A stretch of 48,489 nt of DNA from Gammaproteobacteria bacterium (GCA_027013145.1 JALUXX010000047.1:1-48489), one strand, 5' to 3'. Shown: positions 25,368-37,122, counted from the first letter of the stretch. Numbers and translations: made by a program. Notes: a model not told the origin generated them from the sequence alone.

Positions 25368-26606
25368 TCAGCACCAACGAAAAAACGCCCAGTAGACCGT
25401 GAGGTTGGCGAGGGCCAGCGGGAGCCCCGCGAAGGCGAAGTCGGCGAACCGGAGCGCGGTCACACCGCGCCGCGCCGCGCCCTGCGCGATGATCACGTTA
25501 CTCGCGGCGCCGAAGAGAAACAGGTTGCCCGCAACCGTGCTCCCCGCCGCGAGTGCGAGAAACGCGGTCTCGGGGGCACCCGCGTGCCGCAGCAGCGGCA
25601 GATAGAGGGCGACCAGGGGCACGTTGGACAGCACCTGACTGAGCAGCGCCCCGGCGCCGAGGACGGTGGGCACCGAACCGATCGCCGGATGCGTGCGCTC
25701 CAGCCAGGTCTGGAAGAAACCGCTGTCCCAGACGCCGCGCACGAGGATGAAGAGCGCGGCGAAGAATATCAGCGTACCCCAGTCGAGGTTTCGCAGCAGT
25801 TCCACACGGCGCCGGGAGAGCAGGACCGGAAGCGCCGCAAGCGCCGCCGCGAGCGGCAGCGGAAAATCCAGCGCGGGTGCGGCCGCGCGGAGCGCGATGC
25901 GCGCGATCACCAGCGCCGCGAAGATCGTCATGCCGGCGCGCGCCCGGCGCGCCAGCGCCGGATCCGAGGGCGCTCGTACCGGGCCGGCCGCCGCGAGGCG
26001 GTGGAAGTGACGGCGGTAGTACAGCCGCAACACCCCGTAGGCGAGCAGCAGGTTGATCAGCGTCGGAACCCCGAGCCGGCCGAAAAAACTGACGAATGGA
26101 TCCGCCATCCCGCCGTGCACGGCGATCAGCAGGTTCTGCGGGTTGCCGACCGGGCTCATGACGCTTCCCAGGGTCACCGCGAAGGCCAGCGCCAGGAGCA
26201 ACAGGCGCGGCTCGACCCCGCGCTCGCGCGCCAGCGCCAGCACCAGCGGCGTACCGACCACCGCCAGGGTGTCGTTCATGAGCAGGGCGGAGGCGGCGCC
26301 GACGCCGAAGATCAGCATCAACACCAGGACATCGACCGAACCGGCGCAGGCGAACAGCCGGTCGGCGAGGTGGGCGAGATAGCCGCTGCGCTCCATTGCC
26401 TCGCCGAGGACGAACATCGCGGCGAGGAACACCATCACCGACGGATCGATCGCCCGTAGCGCACCCAACGGCGTGATCCCCCCCGTGAGGAGCATCGCCG
26501 CCGCGCCGAGGGCGATGATCCGCCAGATCGCCACGCGCAACAGCCCCAGCGTCTGCGCCGCCACGGCGCCGAGCGCCAGCGCCAGGATGGCGACCGGGAG
26601 GTTCAA
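25368..26606 (-). CDS. SLC13/ArsB-type ion permease
   Basis: 412 residues, almost all hydrophobic, about 11 membrane helices. Signature loops are [41 protein letters not shown] and [18 protein letters not shown], the two inverted half-repeats of the ion transporter superfamily, closest in feel to the YbiR/ArsB group. The substrate could be an oxyanion, a dicarboxylate or Na+/H+. No arsenic genes are nearby. The start is the unusual TTG at 26606 because no other start precedes the first helix; it lies 22 bases after the htpG stop, suggesting co-transcription with htpG. Confidence 0.8.
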   Translation of the reverse strand: MNLPVAILALALGAVAAQTLGLLRVAIWRIIALGAAAMLLTGGITPLGALRAIDPSVMVFLAAMFVLGEAMERSGYLAHLADRLFACAGSVDVLVLMLIFGVGAASALLMNDTLAVVGTPLVLALARERGVEPRLLLLALAFAVTLGSVMSPVGNPQNLLIAVHGGMADPFVSFFGRLGVPTLINLLLAYGVLRLYYRRHFHRLAAAGPVRAPSDPALARRARAGMTIFAALVIARIALRAAAPALDFPLPLAAALAALPVLLSRRRVELLRNLDWGTLIFFAALFILVRGVWDSGFFQTWLERTHPAIGSVPTVLGAGALLSQVLSNVPLVALYLPLLRHAGAPETAFLALAAGSTVAGNLFLFGAASNVIIAQGAARRGVTALRFADFAFAGLPLALANLTVYWAFFRWC

Positions 26607-26628
26607 GCGGCACGCGCCGCCGGCGCGG

Positions 26629-28513
26629 TCACTGCAGCGAGAGGCGTAGCAGCAGGTCGTTCAGACGCCCGACGAAGGCCGCCGGGTCCTCGAGCTGACC
26701 ACCGTCGGCGAGCAGCGCCTGGTCGAAGAGGATCAACGTCCAGTCGGAGAACCGTGCCTGATCGGATTCCGCCTTCAGGCGCCGCACCAGCGGATGTCCT
26801 GGATTGACCTCGAGTACCGGCTTGCCCGCCGGTACCTCGTGGCCCGCGGCCTTGAGCACCCGTTGCAGGTGCACCGACATGTCGTGCTCGTCGAGCACAA
26901 GGCACGCGGGCGAATCGGTCAGGCGCCGGCTGACCCGCACGTCCTTCACGCGCTCTCCGAGCACCCCGCGCATGCGCTCGAGCAGGTCCTTGTAGTCCGC
27001 CTCCGCCTGCTCGGCGCTGCGCCGTTCCTCCTGGTCCTCGAGGGCGCTCAGATCGAGGTCGCCCTTGGCCACCGACTGCAGCGGCTTGCCATCGAACTCC
27101 GTAAGGTGGGACACCAGCCACTCGTCGACGCGCTCGTAGAGCAGCAGGACCTCGACGCCCTTCTTGCGCAGCAGCTCCAGGTGCGGGCTGTGGTCGGCCG
27201 CTGCAAAGCTCTCGGCGGTGATGTAGTAGATCTTGTCCTGCCCCTCCTTCATGCGCGCGACGTAGTCGCGCAGCGAGACGTCCTGGTCCGGGCGATCCGT
27301 ATGCGTGGAGGCGAAACGCAGGAGCGCGGCGATACGGTCGCGGTTGGCGTAGTCCTCGGCCGGCCCCTCCTTCATCACCGCGCCGAAGGTCTTCCAGAAG
27401 CGCGCGTATTTCTCCGCGTCCTTCTCCGCCAGCTCCTCCAGGGCGTCGAGCACGCGCTTGACCAGCGCCGGTGCGGATCTGCTCGATCTCGCGGTTGTGC
27501 TGCAGGATCTCGCGCGAGATGTTCAGCGGCAGGTCGTCGGAGTCGACGACCCCGCGGACGAACCGAAGGTACTGGGGCAGCAGGTGCTCGGTGTCATCGA
27601 GGATGAAGACGCGCCTTACGTAGAGCTTGACGCCGTGGCGGCGTTCGCGGTCCCACAGGTCGAAGGGCGCGCGCGCGGGGATGTAGAGCAGCGAATCGTA
27701 GCTGACCCGCCCCTCGACGTGGTTGTGTATCCACAACAGCGGGTCCTCGAAGTCGTGCGCGACCTGTTTGTAGAACTCCCGGTACTCCTCGTCGGACACC
27801 TCCGAGCGGCGGCGCGCCCACAGGGCCGAGGCGCGATTGACCGTCTCCTCGCCCTCCCCGTCCTCCTTGGGCATGCGGATCGGCAGCGGGACATGGTCGG
27901 AGTACTTGCGCACGATGGTGCGCAGGCGCAACGGGTCGAGAAACTCGTCCTCGCCCTCGCGCAGGTGCAGGACGACCTCGGTACCGCGGGCCGGGCGCTC
28001 GACGGTCTCCAGGCTGTATTCGCCCTGCCCGTCCGATTCCCACCGCACGCCGTGCTCCGGGCCGAGCCCCGCGCGCCGGGTGTACAGGGTGACCCGGTCG
28101 GCGACGATGAACGCGGAATAGAAACCGACGCCGAACTGCCCGATCAGGCGTGCATCCTTGGACTGGTCCCCGGTGAGACGCTCGAGGAACTGGCGCGTGC
28201 CGGAACGCGCGATGGTGCCGATGTTCTCCACCACTTCGGTACGCGTCATGCCGATGCCGTTGTCGGCGATGGTGATCGTGCGCCGCTCGCGATCGACGGT
28301 GATGCGCACCGCCAGGTCCGTATCGCCCTCGTAGAGGGCATCGTCGGTCAGGGCCTCGAAACGCAGTTTGTCGCACGCGTCGGCGGCATTGGAGATCATC
28401 TCGCGCAGGAAGATCTCACGATTCGAGTACAGCGAGTGGATCATGAGGTTCAGCAACTGCCGAACCTCGGCCTGGAAGCTGAGGGTTTCCTTGTGGGCCT
28501 CGACCTCGGTCAT
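26629..28513 (-). pseudogene. htpG: htpG (Hsp90 chaperone) with a +1 frameshift
   Basis: The first part, from ATG 28513 ([20 protein letters not shown]) to about residue 347, holds the GHKL ATPase site ([28 protein letters not shown]). It then runs out of frame near 27470. The remainder continues in another frame ([18 protein letters not shown] ... LLRLSLQ) to 26629. Removing one G/C from the CCGGCG stretch near 27467-27470 gives a continuous 627-residue Hsp90 with [15 protein letters not shown] at the joint. Everything else is well conserved, so the loss is recent or is a sequencing error. As written, only the N-terminal part plus an unrelated tail would be made. Confidence 0.9.
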
Positions 28514-28626
28514 CACCGCCTCCCGCACGGTTGGGACGATCGTCGCGTCAAAGGTAGGGGCAGGGTGCACGGCTTTCAAGGCCGCGCCGGACGACGCGGG
28601 GAGGGATCGCCCGACCGGCGGCGGGG

Positions 28627-29121
28627 TCAGTCGGCCCGAAGGGCGCCCTCGTGGGACAGGAGCCAGCGCTTGAGTTCCACCTCGGGCCCGGACCGGACTC
28701 CCTGGTAGCCGCCGATGCCGCCGCGGGCGACGACGCGATGGCAGGGGACGATCAGGGCGACGGGGTTGGCGCGGCAGGCGGCCGCGACGGCGCGCGCCCC
28801 GCTGCCGAGCCGGCGCGCCAACTCTCCGTAGGTCATGGTGCGGCCGGCGGGTATGCGCCGCAGTGCGGCCCAGACCCGGCGCTGGAAATCGGTCCCGCGG
28901 CGCGCCAGGGGCAGCGACCACGACGCGGCCGGGTCGCGAAGGTAGCGCCGCAGCGCGGCGGCCAGCTCCGCGGGCGGGCGATCGCCCGCACCGGCAGGGG
29001 GGTGCGGGTGCAACTCCAGCGCCCAGAGCCGCCCGCCGCGCAGTTCACCGGCGATCGAGCCGAAGGGCGCCGCCGCCGTGAAGCGGATCCCCGCAGCCGC
29101 GCCCACGTGCGTCGCCAGCAC
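28627..29121 (-). CDS. ogt: Methylated-DNA--protein-cysteine methyltransferase
   Basis: 164 residues. Contains the helix-turn-helix and Arg finger region ([18 protein letters not shown]) and the acceptor motif P-C127-H-R-V. It takes methyl groups off O6-methylguanine onto C127, a suicide repair step. A Thr/Asn strand precedes as in Ogt/Ada-C. The start is GTG at 29121 with GGGGGAG upstream. It lies only 14 bases after rplS, so it may be the last gene of the rpsP-rplS operon. Confidence 0.92.
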   Translation of the reverse strand: MLATHVGAAAGIRFTAAAPFGSIAGELRGGRLWALELHPHPPAGAGDRPPAELAAALRRYLRDPAASWSLPLARRGTDFQRRVWAALRRIPAGRTMTYGELARRLGSGARAVAAACRANPVALIVPCHRVVARGGIGGYQGVRSGPEVELKRWLLSHEGALRAD

Positions 29122-29135
29122 CGCCGCTCCCCCGC

Positions 29136-29498
29136 TCAGTCCGCCCGCTTGCGACCGAGCTTCTCCTTGATCCGGGCCGCCTTGCCCTCACGCTCGCGCA
29201 GGTAGTACAGCTTGGCGCGGCGCACGTCGCCGCGGCGCTTGACCTGCACCGAATCCAGGGCCGGGCTGTAGGTCTGGAACACGCGCTCCACGCCCTCCCC
29301 GTGCGAGACCTTGCGCACGGTGAAGGAGGAGTTCAGGCCGCGGTTGCGCTTGGCGATCACCACGCCCTCGAACGCCTGGAGGCGCTCGCGCGTGCCTTCC
29401 TTCACCTTCACTTGCACCACCACCGTGTCCCCGGCGGCGAACGCCGGCAGCTCGCGCCCCATCTGTTCGTGTTCGATCTCTTCGATGACGTTAGCCAT
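29136..29498 (-). CDS. rplS: Ribosomal protein L19
   Basis: 120 residues, the family length. Typical segments are [48 protein letters not shown] and [10 protein letters not shown]. It lies at the 30S-50S interface. ATG at 29498. It stands 29 bases after trmD, last of the standard rpsP-rimM-trmD-rplS order. Confidence 0.98.
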   Translation of the reverse strand: MANVIEEIEHEQMGRELPAFAAGDTVVVQVKVKEGTRERLQAFEGVVIAKRNRGLNSSFTVRKVSHGEGVERVFQTYSPALDSVQVKRRGDVRRAKLYYLREREGKAARIKEKLGRKRAD

Positions 29499-29527
29499 GA
29501 TCACGGCCCCTCTGCCAGTTCGTCGAT

Positions 29528-30277
29528 TCAATCCGCATCGCGCCCGCACTCGCGGACATATTCCTCCAGCAACGCGCGGGCCTCGGCGTCGAGCGCCAGC
29601 GCCTCCAGCAGTTCGGGGCGCCGCCGCCAGGTCCGGCCGAGCGCCTGCTTCAGGCGCCAGCGCCGCACCGCCCCGTGGTCGCCGCCGAGCAGCACCGGCG
29701 GGACCCGGCGCCCGGCGAAGACCTCCGGGCGCGTGTACTGCGGGTACTCGAGCAGGCCCGCACTGAAGGAATCCTGTCCGGCCGATTCCGCCGCCCCCAG
29801 GACGCCCGGGAGCAACCGGACCACCGCATCCACCAGCACCAGCACCGCCGGCTCGCCGCCGCTCAGCACATAGTCGCCGATCGACCACTCCTCGTCGATC
29901 TCGGCCTCGATGACGCGCTCGTCCACCCCCTCATAGCGGCCGGCGACCAGGATCAGCCCGGGACGCGCGGCGAAGGCGCGCACGCCCGCCTGATCCAGAC
30001 GCCGCCCCTGCGGCGTGAGGTAGACGGCCGGCGTCGCGGGCCCCGCGGCGGCGCGCGCCGCACGGATCGCGGCGCTCAAGGGCCCGGCACACATCACCAT
30101 TCCCGGTCCCCCGCCGTACGGTCGGTCGTCGACCGTACGATGGCGATCGGCGGTGTAGTCACGCGGATTCCACGTCGCCACCTCGACCAGCCCGCGCTCG
30201 CGCGCGCGCCCGACGACCCCGTAGGCGGTGATCGCGTCGACCAGTGCCGGAAACAGCGTCACCACATCGATGCGCAT
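29528..30277 (-). CDS. trmD: tRNA (guanine37-N1)-methyltransferase
   Basis: 249 residues. Motifs of the SPOUT knot: [41 protein letters not shown] and the Asp-containing [10 protein letters not shown]. It methylates G37 of tRNAs next to the anticodon and prevents +1 slippage. ATG at 30277. The gap to rimM is 136 bases, long for this operon, and contains a decanucleotide repeat. Confidence 0.97.
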   Translation of the reverse strand: MRIDVVTLFPALVDAITAYGVVGRARERGLVEVATWNPRDYTADRHRTVDDRPYGGGPGMVMCAGPLSAAIRAARAAAGPATPAVYLTPQGRRLDQAGVRAFAARPGLILVAGRYEGVDERVIEAEIDEEWSIGDYVLSGGEPAVLVLVDAVVRLLPGVLGAAESAGQDSFSAGLLEYPQYTRPEVFAGRRVPPVLLGGDHGAVRRWRLKQALGRTWRRRPELLEALALDAEARALLEEYVRECGRDAD

Positions 30278-30331
30278 CCGGCGCCTCCACCCCGGCGCCC
30301 CCCGGGCCCATTCAGATCCACCCGGGCGGGG

Positions 30332-30370
30332 CCGCTCCGGTCCGCCCCGGTCCGCTCTGGTCCGCTCCGA
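30332..30370. repeat. Four tandem copies of a 10-base unit between rimM and trmD
   Basis: The unit TCCGCTCCGG occurs four times head to tail with single changes (the first copy lacks its T; others read TCCGCCCCGG, TCCGCTCTGG, TCCGCTCCGA). It lies in the leader of trmD within the operon. It may be slippage-made, or a spacer or processing region in the mRNA. Confidence 0.75.
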
Positions 30371-30413
30371 AGCGGCTTCTCGTCCCCGCGATGAGCGGGC
30401 GCTCCAGGCAACG

Positions 30414-30929
30414 TCAGAAATCCGGCTCCCAGTCGACCTCGATCACGCCGCGTTCGCGGTCGACGGCCCGGACCACCGGGCCGATCGCGAACGGGATGAG
30501 CCGCTCATGCTCGCCCTGCACCACGAGCACGTCGTTCGCCCCGGTCTCGAGCAGCCGACTGACCGTCCCCAGGGGCCGGCCGTCGCGCGTCACCACCCGC
30601 AGACCGACCAGATCGACCCAGTAGTACCCGTCGGGACCGGGGTCTGGGAGCTGCTCGCGGCGCACCGCGATCTCGCGGCCGACCCAGCCGCCGGCGGCGT
30701 CCCGGTCGGTGCAGCCCTCGAGCCGCGCGACGACGCCCTTGCCGTGGCGGCGTCCCTCCGCGAGGGTGTGCGCGACCCACCCCGACGCCCCCGACAGCCA
30801 CCAGGGCACATATTCCAGAATGGCCTCGCGGGGCTCCGTATAGGAGTAGATCCGCACCCAGCCGCGAACGCCGTAGACCCCGGAGACCTTCCCGACCGGT
30901 ACGAACCGGGGCGTCCGCGTCGCGGCCAT
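30414..30929 (-). CDS. rimM: Ribosome maturation factor RimM
   Basis: 171 residues. N-terminal beta-barrel ([18 protein letters not shown]), Tyr-Tyr-Trp segment [11 protein letters not shown] opening the PRC-barrel, and the typical ending [10 protein letters not shown]. It helps mature the 30S head with S19. ATG at 30929, 41 bases after rpsP. Confidence 0.97.
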   Translation of the reverse strand: MAATRTPRFVPVGKVSGVYGVRGWVRIYSYTEPREAILEYVPWWLSGASGWVAHTLAEGRRHGKGVVARLEGCTDRDAAGGWVGREIAVRREQLPDPGPDGYYWVDLVGLRVVTRDGRPLGTVSRLLETGANDVLVVQGEHERLIPFAIGPVVRAVDRERGVIEVDWEPDF

Positions 30930-30970
30930 CGGAGCCGGACCGCGGGGGTCGCCGCCCGCGGCGACCCGCC

Positions 30971-31237
30971 TCAGGACGCCGCGGGGGCGGCCGGCGTCCG
31001 GCTCCCGGCCTTGATCAGGCCGGCGACGCGCTCAGAGGCCTGCGCGCCGCGCGCGAGCCAGTACTCCAGGCGCTCGGTGTCCAGGTGCAGGCGCGTCTCG
31101 CCGCCGGTGGCGATCGGATTGAAATAGCCCAGCCGTTCGATGAAACGGCCGTCGCGCGCGTTGCGGCTGTCGGCCACGACGATGTTGTAGAAGGGGCGCT
31201 TGGTCGCTCCGCGCCGCGCCAGCCGGATGGTAACCAT
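30971..31237 (-). CDS. rpsP: Ribosomal protein S16
   Basis: 88 residues. [38 protein letters not shown] and the helix [12 protein letters not shown] are diagnostic. First gene of the rpsP-rimM-trmD-rplS operon; ATG at 31237 with AAGGA upstream. Its promoter should lie between 31238 and the ffh terminator; TTGACC and TAAAAT are present there on the minus strand but not at a standard spacing. Confidence 0.98.
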   Translation of the reverse strand: MVTIRLARRGATKRPFYNIVVADSRNARDGRFIERLGYFNPIATGGETRLHLDTERLEYWLARGAQASERVAGLIKAGSRTPAAPAAS

Positions 31238-31325
31238 AAGGACCGGTCCTCTCGATCGGGTTCGCGCGGGCCGCGGCCTAAAGGCGGCGACCCGGGTCAA
31301 ACCGGGCATTTTACGGATATCCCGG

Positions 31326-31357
31326 CAAAAAGGAAGCCCGCGGCCCCCGGCGCGGGC
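31326..31357 (-). terminator. Intrinsic terminator of ffh
   Basis: On the minus strand, GCCCGCG and CGCGGGC form a seven-pair stem around an eight-base loop, followed by TTCCTTTTT. This is the most classical rho-independent terminator in the window, 47 bases past the ffh stop. Confidence 0.8.
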
Positions 31358-31404
31358 CCGGAACGGCCCCGGCGACGCCCCGGGAGAGGCCCCGGGGGCG
31401 GACC

Positions 31405-32766
<1,362 letters not shown>

Positions 32767-32941
32767 CACCCGGGCTCCGTTTCCGAGAATCGGCGCGCCG
32801 ACCGCCGGCGGCGGCCGCGGCGCTTGTGCCATACATGCGCGCGTGGGATTATACCGACTGGCGGGCCCTGCGGCACGGCGGCAGTACGGCCGCCCCCGCA
32901 TGCCCGCGTTTTCCGGCCCTGTCCCGAACGGAACCCATGGC

Positions 32942-33781
32942 GTGAGCACTGGCGGATCCTCCGGCCCGATTTTCGGCGCGATCAGCCTCCTGGCGATGCT
33001 CAGCTATGTGGCCGCCACGGTCCTGCTCGGCCGACGGCTGTTGCGCACCGCCCACGGCGAGGGGGCTGCGAAACCCCGCGCGCTGCTGCCGGGCGCCGTG
33101 GCGGCCGTACTCCACGCGGCCGTCAGTTACCACAGCCTCTTCGGCCACGGCACGCTCAACCTCGGCTTCTTCAACGCCCTCTCCCTCGTCGCCTGGATCA
33201 TGGTCGTCCTGATGCTGCTGCTCGCGCTCGGGCGGCCGGTGGAGAGCGTCGGCGTCCTGCTCTACCCGGTGGCGGCGGTGACCGTGATCCTGGACGGACT
33301 CTTCCACGCCCCGCAGTTTCTCGGGCACGTGTGGTGGGGCCTCGACGCGCACATCGTGATCTCGCTGCTCGCCTACAGCGTCCTGAGCGTGGCCTCGCTG
33401 CAGGCCATCCTCCTGGCGGTCCAGCACCATCACCTGCGCAACAAGCATCCGGGCGGCCTGGTACGCGCGCTGCCTCCGCTCCAGACCATGGAGACGCTGC
33501 TGTTCCAGATGATCACCGTCGGATTCATTCTCCTCAGCCTGGCGCTGGTCACCGGCCTGTTCTTCCTCCACGACATCTTCAACCAGCACCTGGTGCACAA
33601 GACGGTCCTGTCGATCATCGCGTGGGTGGTATTCGCCGTGCTGTTGTGGGGGCGATGGCGCTTCGGCTGGCGCGGGCCGGTTGCGATCCGCTGGACCCTC
33701 GGCGGCATCTTCGCATTGATGCTCGCCTACTTCGGCACCAAGTTCGTCCTCGATCTGGTCCTGCATCGCGTCGCGGGCTGA
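32942..33781 (+). CDS. YpjD/CcsA-like inner-membrane protein
   Basis: 279 residues, about eight membrane helices, with the haem-handling type motif WWGLDAHIVISLLAY and a conserved His in GLFFLHDIF. This is the cytochrome c assembly (CcsA/HemX) family as represented by YpjD next to ffh in enterobacteria. The exact role of YpjD is not settled; no cytochrome c genes are nearby. The GTG at 32942 is preferred (GGAA eight bases upstream, first helix starts soon after); an ATG at 32900 without a ribosome binding site would add 14 residues. Confidence 0.85.
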   Translation: MSTGGSSGPIFGAISLLAMLSYVAATVLLGRRLLRTAHGEGAAKPRALLPGAVAAVLHAAVSYHSLFGHGTLNLGFFNALSLVAWIMVVLMLLLALGRPVESVGVLLYPVAAVTVILDGLFHAPQFLGHVWWGLDAHIVISLLAYSVLSVASLQAILLAVQHHHLRNKHPGGLVRALPPLQTMETLLFQMITVGFILLSLALVTGLFFLHDIFNQHLVHKTVLSIIAWVVFAVLLWGRWRFGWRGPVAIRWTLGGIFALMLAYFGTKFVLDLVLHRVAG

Positions 33782-33786
33782 ACGCG

Positions 33787-33827
33787 GGCTCGCGCCCGGC
33801 GGCCCTTGACAGGGCCGGGCGCGAGCC
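33787..33827. repeat. Large GC hairpin between the ypjD-like and corB-like genes
   Basis: GGCTCGCGCCCGGC pairs with GCCGGGCGCGAGCC, extended by CCCT/AGGG near the loop with a three-base bulge: about 17 pairs. It starts five bases after the ypjD stop. No T-run follows. The loop region also happens to contain a perfect TTGACA, without a good -10 box at the usual distance. Confidence 0.6.
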
Positions 33828-33870
33828 TCGAACATGGAACCGATCCCCGACTCGACGAGGCGGTGTCCGC

Positions 33871-35202
33871 TTGGACAATGTCCCTTTGGGTGCGCTGTTC
33901 GGCGCGCTGGTCGTACTGATCTTCGTTTCCGCCTTTTTCTCCGGAGCCGAGACCGGGCTGATGGCCCTCAACCGCTACCGGCTGCGCCATCTGGCCAAGG
34001 CGGGACATCCCGGAGCGGTCCGCGCCAGCCGCCTGCTCGAGCGCCCCGACCGCCTGATCGGACTGATCCTGCTCGGCAACAACTTCGCCAACATCCTGGC
34101 CTCGTCGATCGCCACGATCATTGCCCTGCGGCTCATGGGGGAGGCCGGGATCGCAATCGCCACCGGTCTGCTGACCTTCGTCGTACTGATCTTCGCCGAG
34201 GTCGCGCCCAAGACCTTCGCCGCCCTGCACCCCGAGCGCGTCGCCCTGCCCGCCTCTTTCGTGCTGCACCCGATGCTGCGCGTGCTCAACGTGGTGGTAC
34301 GCGGGATCAACGCCATCGCCAACGCGCTGCTGCGCGCCGTCGGGGTACCGCTGGACGAGGCCTCCGTGACCCACCTCAACGAGGAGGAACTGCGCACGGT
34401 GGTGATGGAGGCCGGCGCGATGATCCCGCGCCGCCACCAAAAGATGCTCTTGAGCATCCTCGACCTCGAGCGTGTGACCGTCGAGGACATCATGGTCCCG
34501 CGCAACGAGATCGTCGGCATCGATCTGGATGACGACTGGGACACCATCGTCGAGCAACTCACCACCAGCCAGTACACCCGCCTTCCCGTCTACCGGGAAA
34601 GCATCGACAACGTCCTCGGCTTTCTCCATGTCCGCCGCATCCTGCCGCTGATCGCCCGCGGGGCACTGACTCCAGAGACCCTGAGCACGGCGGTGCGCGA
34701 ACCCACCTTCATTCCCGAGGGGACCCCGCTCAACCGCCAGCTCCTCAACTTCCAGCGCCACAAGGGCCGCGTCGGTCTGGTGGTGGACGAGTACGGCGAC
34801 ATCCAGGGCCTGGTCGCGCTCGAGGACATCCTCGAGGAGATCGTCGGCGAATTCACCACCGATCCCTCGGCCTCGATCCGCGATGTCGTACCGCAACCCG
34901 ACGGCTCCTACCTCGTCGACGGCAGCGCCAACATCCGCGACCTCAACCGGACGATGCACTGGCGCCTGCCGACCGGCGGCCCGAAGACGCTGAACGGGCT
35001 CATCCTCGAATACCTCGAACACATCCCGGAGGCGAACACCAGCCTGATGCTCGCCGGCTATCCGATGGAGGTCGTCCAGGCGCAGGACAACGCGATACGT
35101 AAAGTCCGCATCTGGCCGACTCCCCGGCGCCCGCGCGACACGACGCCCGACGGCGGCGAGGTGCGGACTCGCGAGGCACAGGCGTCCAAGGGGCCCGAAT
35201 AG
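33871..35202 (+). CDS. CorB/YfjD-type membrane protein with CBS domains
   Basis: 443 residues. DUF21/CNNM transmembrane domain (four helices in about 5-150, with FSGAETGLMALNRYRL), paired CBS domains (about 200-340; VEDIMVPRNEIVGID, GRVGLVVDEYGDIQG) and a C-terminal CorC_HlyC domain. Family members are linked to magnesium efflux or homeostasis. It follows the ypjD-like gene as yfjD does in E. coli. The start is uncertain: TTG at 33871 begins LDNVPLGALFGALVV just before the first helix, with GAGG about ten bases upstream. Confidence 0.9.
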   Translation: MDNVPLGALFGALVVLIFVSAFFSGAETGLMALNRYRLRHLAKAGHPGAVRASRLLERPDRLIGLILLGNNFANILASSIATIIALRLMGEAGIAIATGLLTFVVLIFAEVAPKTFAALHPERVALPASFVLHPMLRVLNVVVRGINAIANALLRAVGVPLDEASVTHLNEEELRTVVMEAGAMIPRRHQKMLLSILDLERVTVEDIMVPRNEIVGIDLDDDWDTIVEQLTTSQYTRLPVYRESIDNVLGFLHVRRILPLIARGALTPETLSTAVREPTFIPEGTPLNRQLLNFQRHKGRVGLVVDEYGDIQGLVALEDILEEIVGEFTTDPSASIRDVVPQPDGSYLVDGSANIRDLNRTMHWRLPTGGPKTLNGLILEYLEHIPEANTSLMLAGYPMEVVQAQDNAIRKVRIWPTPRRPRDTTPDGGEVRTREAQASKGPE

Positions 35203-35318
35203 CCGGCATACGCGGGATCGGGCGTCGGGCGCACAACGAACCGGGCGGTTTTTTCGCCCCCTGGCCCTGCGCGGTGCTATCCTATCGCGGACACCGGGCA
35301 CCCCGGCGGAGGGGCGCG

Positions 35319-35690
35319 ATGACGACACCGGGCAGCGGCGACGAGCGCCGCCGGTTCAGCCGTATCCCGTTCGACGCGCAGGCCGTGTTGCGCGCGCCCG
35401 ACGGCGGCGAATGGCGCGGGAGGCTGCTCGACATCTCGCTCAAGGGGGTGCTGCTCGAACGGCCCGCCGACTGGAACGCGGAGCCCGGGGCCGATCTGGC
35501 CCTGGAGATCCTCCTCGACGCGGGCGCGAGCATCCGCATGGAGGTCGCCGTGGTGCACGCCGAAGCGGATCACCTCGGCCTGCGCTGCCAGCACATCGAC
35601 CTCGACAGCATCGCGCACCTGCGGCGCCTGGTGGAGTTGAACCTGGGCGACCCCGCACTGCTCGATCGCGAACTCTCGGCGCTCGGCTGA
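35319..35690 (+). CDS. PilZ-domain protein (c-di-GMP receptor)
   Basis: 123 residues, a lone PilZ domain. Both ligand motifs are present: RRRFSR near residue 10 (RxxxR) and DISLKGVLL near 40 (DxSxxG). It should bind cyclic di-GMP and pass the signal to a partner. The length and ending resemble the pilus/flagellar-type stand-alone PilZ proteins. ATG at 35319 follows GGAGGGG. A TATCCT in 35279-35284 may be its -10 box. It converges on radA with 46 bases between them. Confidence 0.9.
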   Translation: MTTPGSGDERRRFSRIPFDAQAVLRAPDGGEWRGRLLDISLKGVLLERPADWNAEPGADLALEILLDAGASIRMEVAVVHAEADHLGLRCQHIDLDSIAHLRRLVELNLGDPALLDRELSALG

Positions 35691-35736
35691 CCGGGCCGCG
35701 TCCGGCAGCAGGATTCCGGCTGCGGCCGGCGGGGGT

Positions 35737-37095
35737 TCAGAGGGCCTCGAGCACCTCCGCGAGGCGCCGCACCGCCTGGATCCGGATCCCCTCGACCCCG
35801 CCCTTGGGGACGTTGCCGTGCGGCACGATCGCGCGGCGCACGCCGTGCTTGGCGGCCTCGCGCAGGCGCTCCGGCCCGCCGGGCACCGGGCGGATCTCGC
35901 CCGCCAGCCCCACTTCACCGAACACCGCCAGATCCGCGGGCAGGGCGCGCCCACGGAAACTCGACAGCACCGCCAGCAGCACCGCGAGATCGGCCGCGGT
36001 CTCGCCGACGCGTACCCCGCCGACCACATTGACGTAGACGTCCTGATCGTAGACGGCCACGCCGCCGTGGCGGTGCAGCACCGCGAGCAGCATCGCCAGG
36101 CGGTTCTGATCCATGCCCAGCGGCACGCGCCGCGGATTGCCGGAGTGCCCGGCATCGACCAGGGCCTGGACCTCGACGAGCAGCGGTCGCGTCCCTTCGC
36201 GGGTGACCATGACCACGCTCCCGGGGACCGGCTCCTCGTGCCGCGACAGGAAGATCGCCGAGGGGTTGCCGATCTCGCGCAGGCCGGTATCGCCCATGGC
36301 GAACACACCCAGTTCGTTGACCGCCCCGAAGCGGTTCTTGACCGCGCGCACGACGCGGAAGCGCCCGCCGGGATCGCCCTCGAAATAGAGCACGGTGTCG
36401 ACCATGTGTTCGAGCACCCGCGGGCCGGCGATGGTCCCCTCGCGGGTGACGTGTCCGATCAGGAACACGGCGGTGCCGCTGCGCTTGGCGTAGCGCACGA
36501 GCTGCGCGGCACTCTCGCGCACCTGCGCCACCGCGCCGGGCGCGGACTGCAGCAGTTCCGTATAGACCGTCTGGATGGAATCGACCACCAGCACCCGCGG
36601 GCGCTCGCGCTCGGCCGCGGCGAGCAGCTCTTCGAGACGGGTCTCGGCCAGCAGGCGCAGGTGGCCGGCGTCGAGCCCGAGCCGGTGCGCGCGCAGGCTG
36701 ATCTGCTGCGGCGACTCCTCGCCGCTGACATAGAGCCCGGGGGTATCGTCCGGCAGCGCGGCGAGCGCCTGCAGCAGCAGCGTGGATTTTCCCACCCCGG
36801 GATCGCCGCCGATCAGGACCACCGACCCCGCCACCAGTCCGCCGCCGAGGGCGCGATCGAGTTCGCCGATGCCGGTGGCGATGCGCTGTCGGCGCTCCGG
36901 CGCGACCTCGGCCAGCGACTGAACCCGGGCATCGCCCGCCACGCCGCCGGCGTAGCCCGCGAAACGCGCGCCGCGTGCGGCGGGGGCGCTCGTCTCGGCC
37001 AGCGTGTTCCAGGCCCCGCAGTCGGGACACTGCCCGCTCCATTTCGGCGCCTGGGCCCCGCACGCGGTGCAGGCGAATACCGATCGGGCCGCCAT
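35737..37095 (-). CDS. radA: DNA repair protein RadA
   Basis: 452 residues. Zinc finger C9, C12, C23, C26; RecA-like core with GGDPGVGKST, VDSIQT and the RadA-specific KNRFGAVNELG; C-terminal Lon-protease-like domain ending at VLEAL, without a protease role. It is a branch-migrating helicase that extends recombination intermediates. ATG at 37095. Confidence 0.97.
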   Translation of the reverse strand: MAARSVFACTACGAQAPKWSGQCPDCGAWNTLAETSAPAARGARFAGYAGGVAGDARVQSLAEVAPERRQRIATGIGELDRALGGGLVAGSVVLIGGDPGVGKSTLLLQALAALPDDTPGLYVSGEESPQQISLRAHRLGLDAGHLRLLAETRLEELLAAAERERPRVLVVDSIQTVYTELLQSAPGAVAQVRESAAQLVRYAKRSGTAVFLIGHVTREGTIAGPRVLEHMVDTVLYFEGDPGGRFRVVRAVKNRFGAVNELGVFAMGDTGLREIGNPSAIFLSRHEEPVPGSVVMVTREGTRPLLVEVQALVDAGHSGNPRRVPLGMDQNRLAMLLAVLHRHGGVAVYDQDVYVNVVGGVRVGETAADLAVLLAVLSSFRGRALPADLAVFGEVGLAGEIRPVPGGPERLREAAKHGVRRAIVPHGNVPKGGVEGIRIQAVRRLAEVLEAL

Positions 37096-37122
37096 GGTGA
37101 GGACGCTCCTTCGAGATATACG

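Noticed and set aside
33805-33833. Promoter for the corB-like gene from the perfect TTGACA in the hairpin
   Set aside because: The -10 position (TCGAAC) matches only three of six bases and the box lies inside a strong stem.
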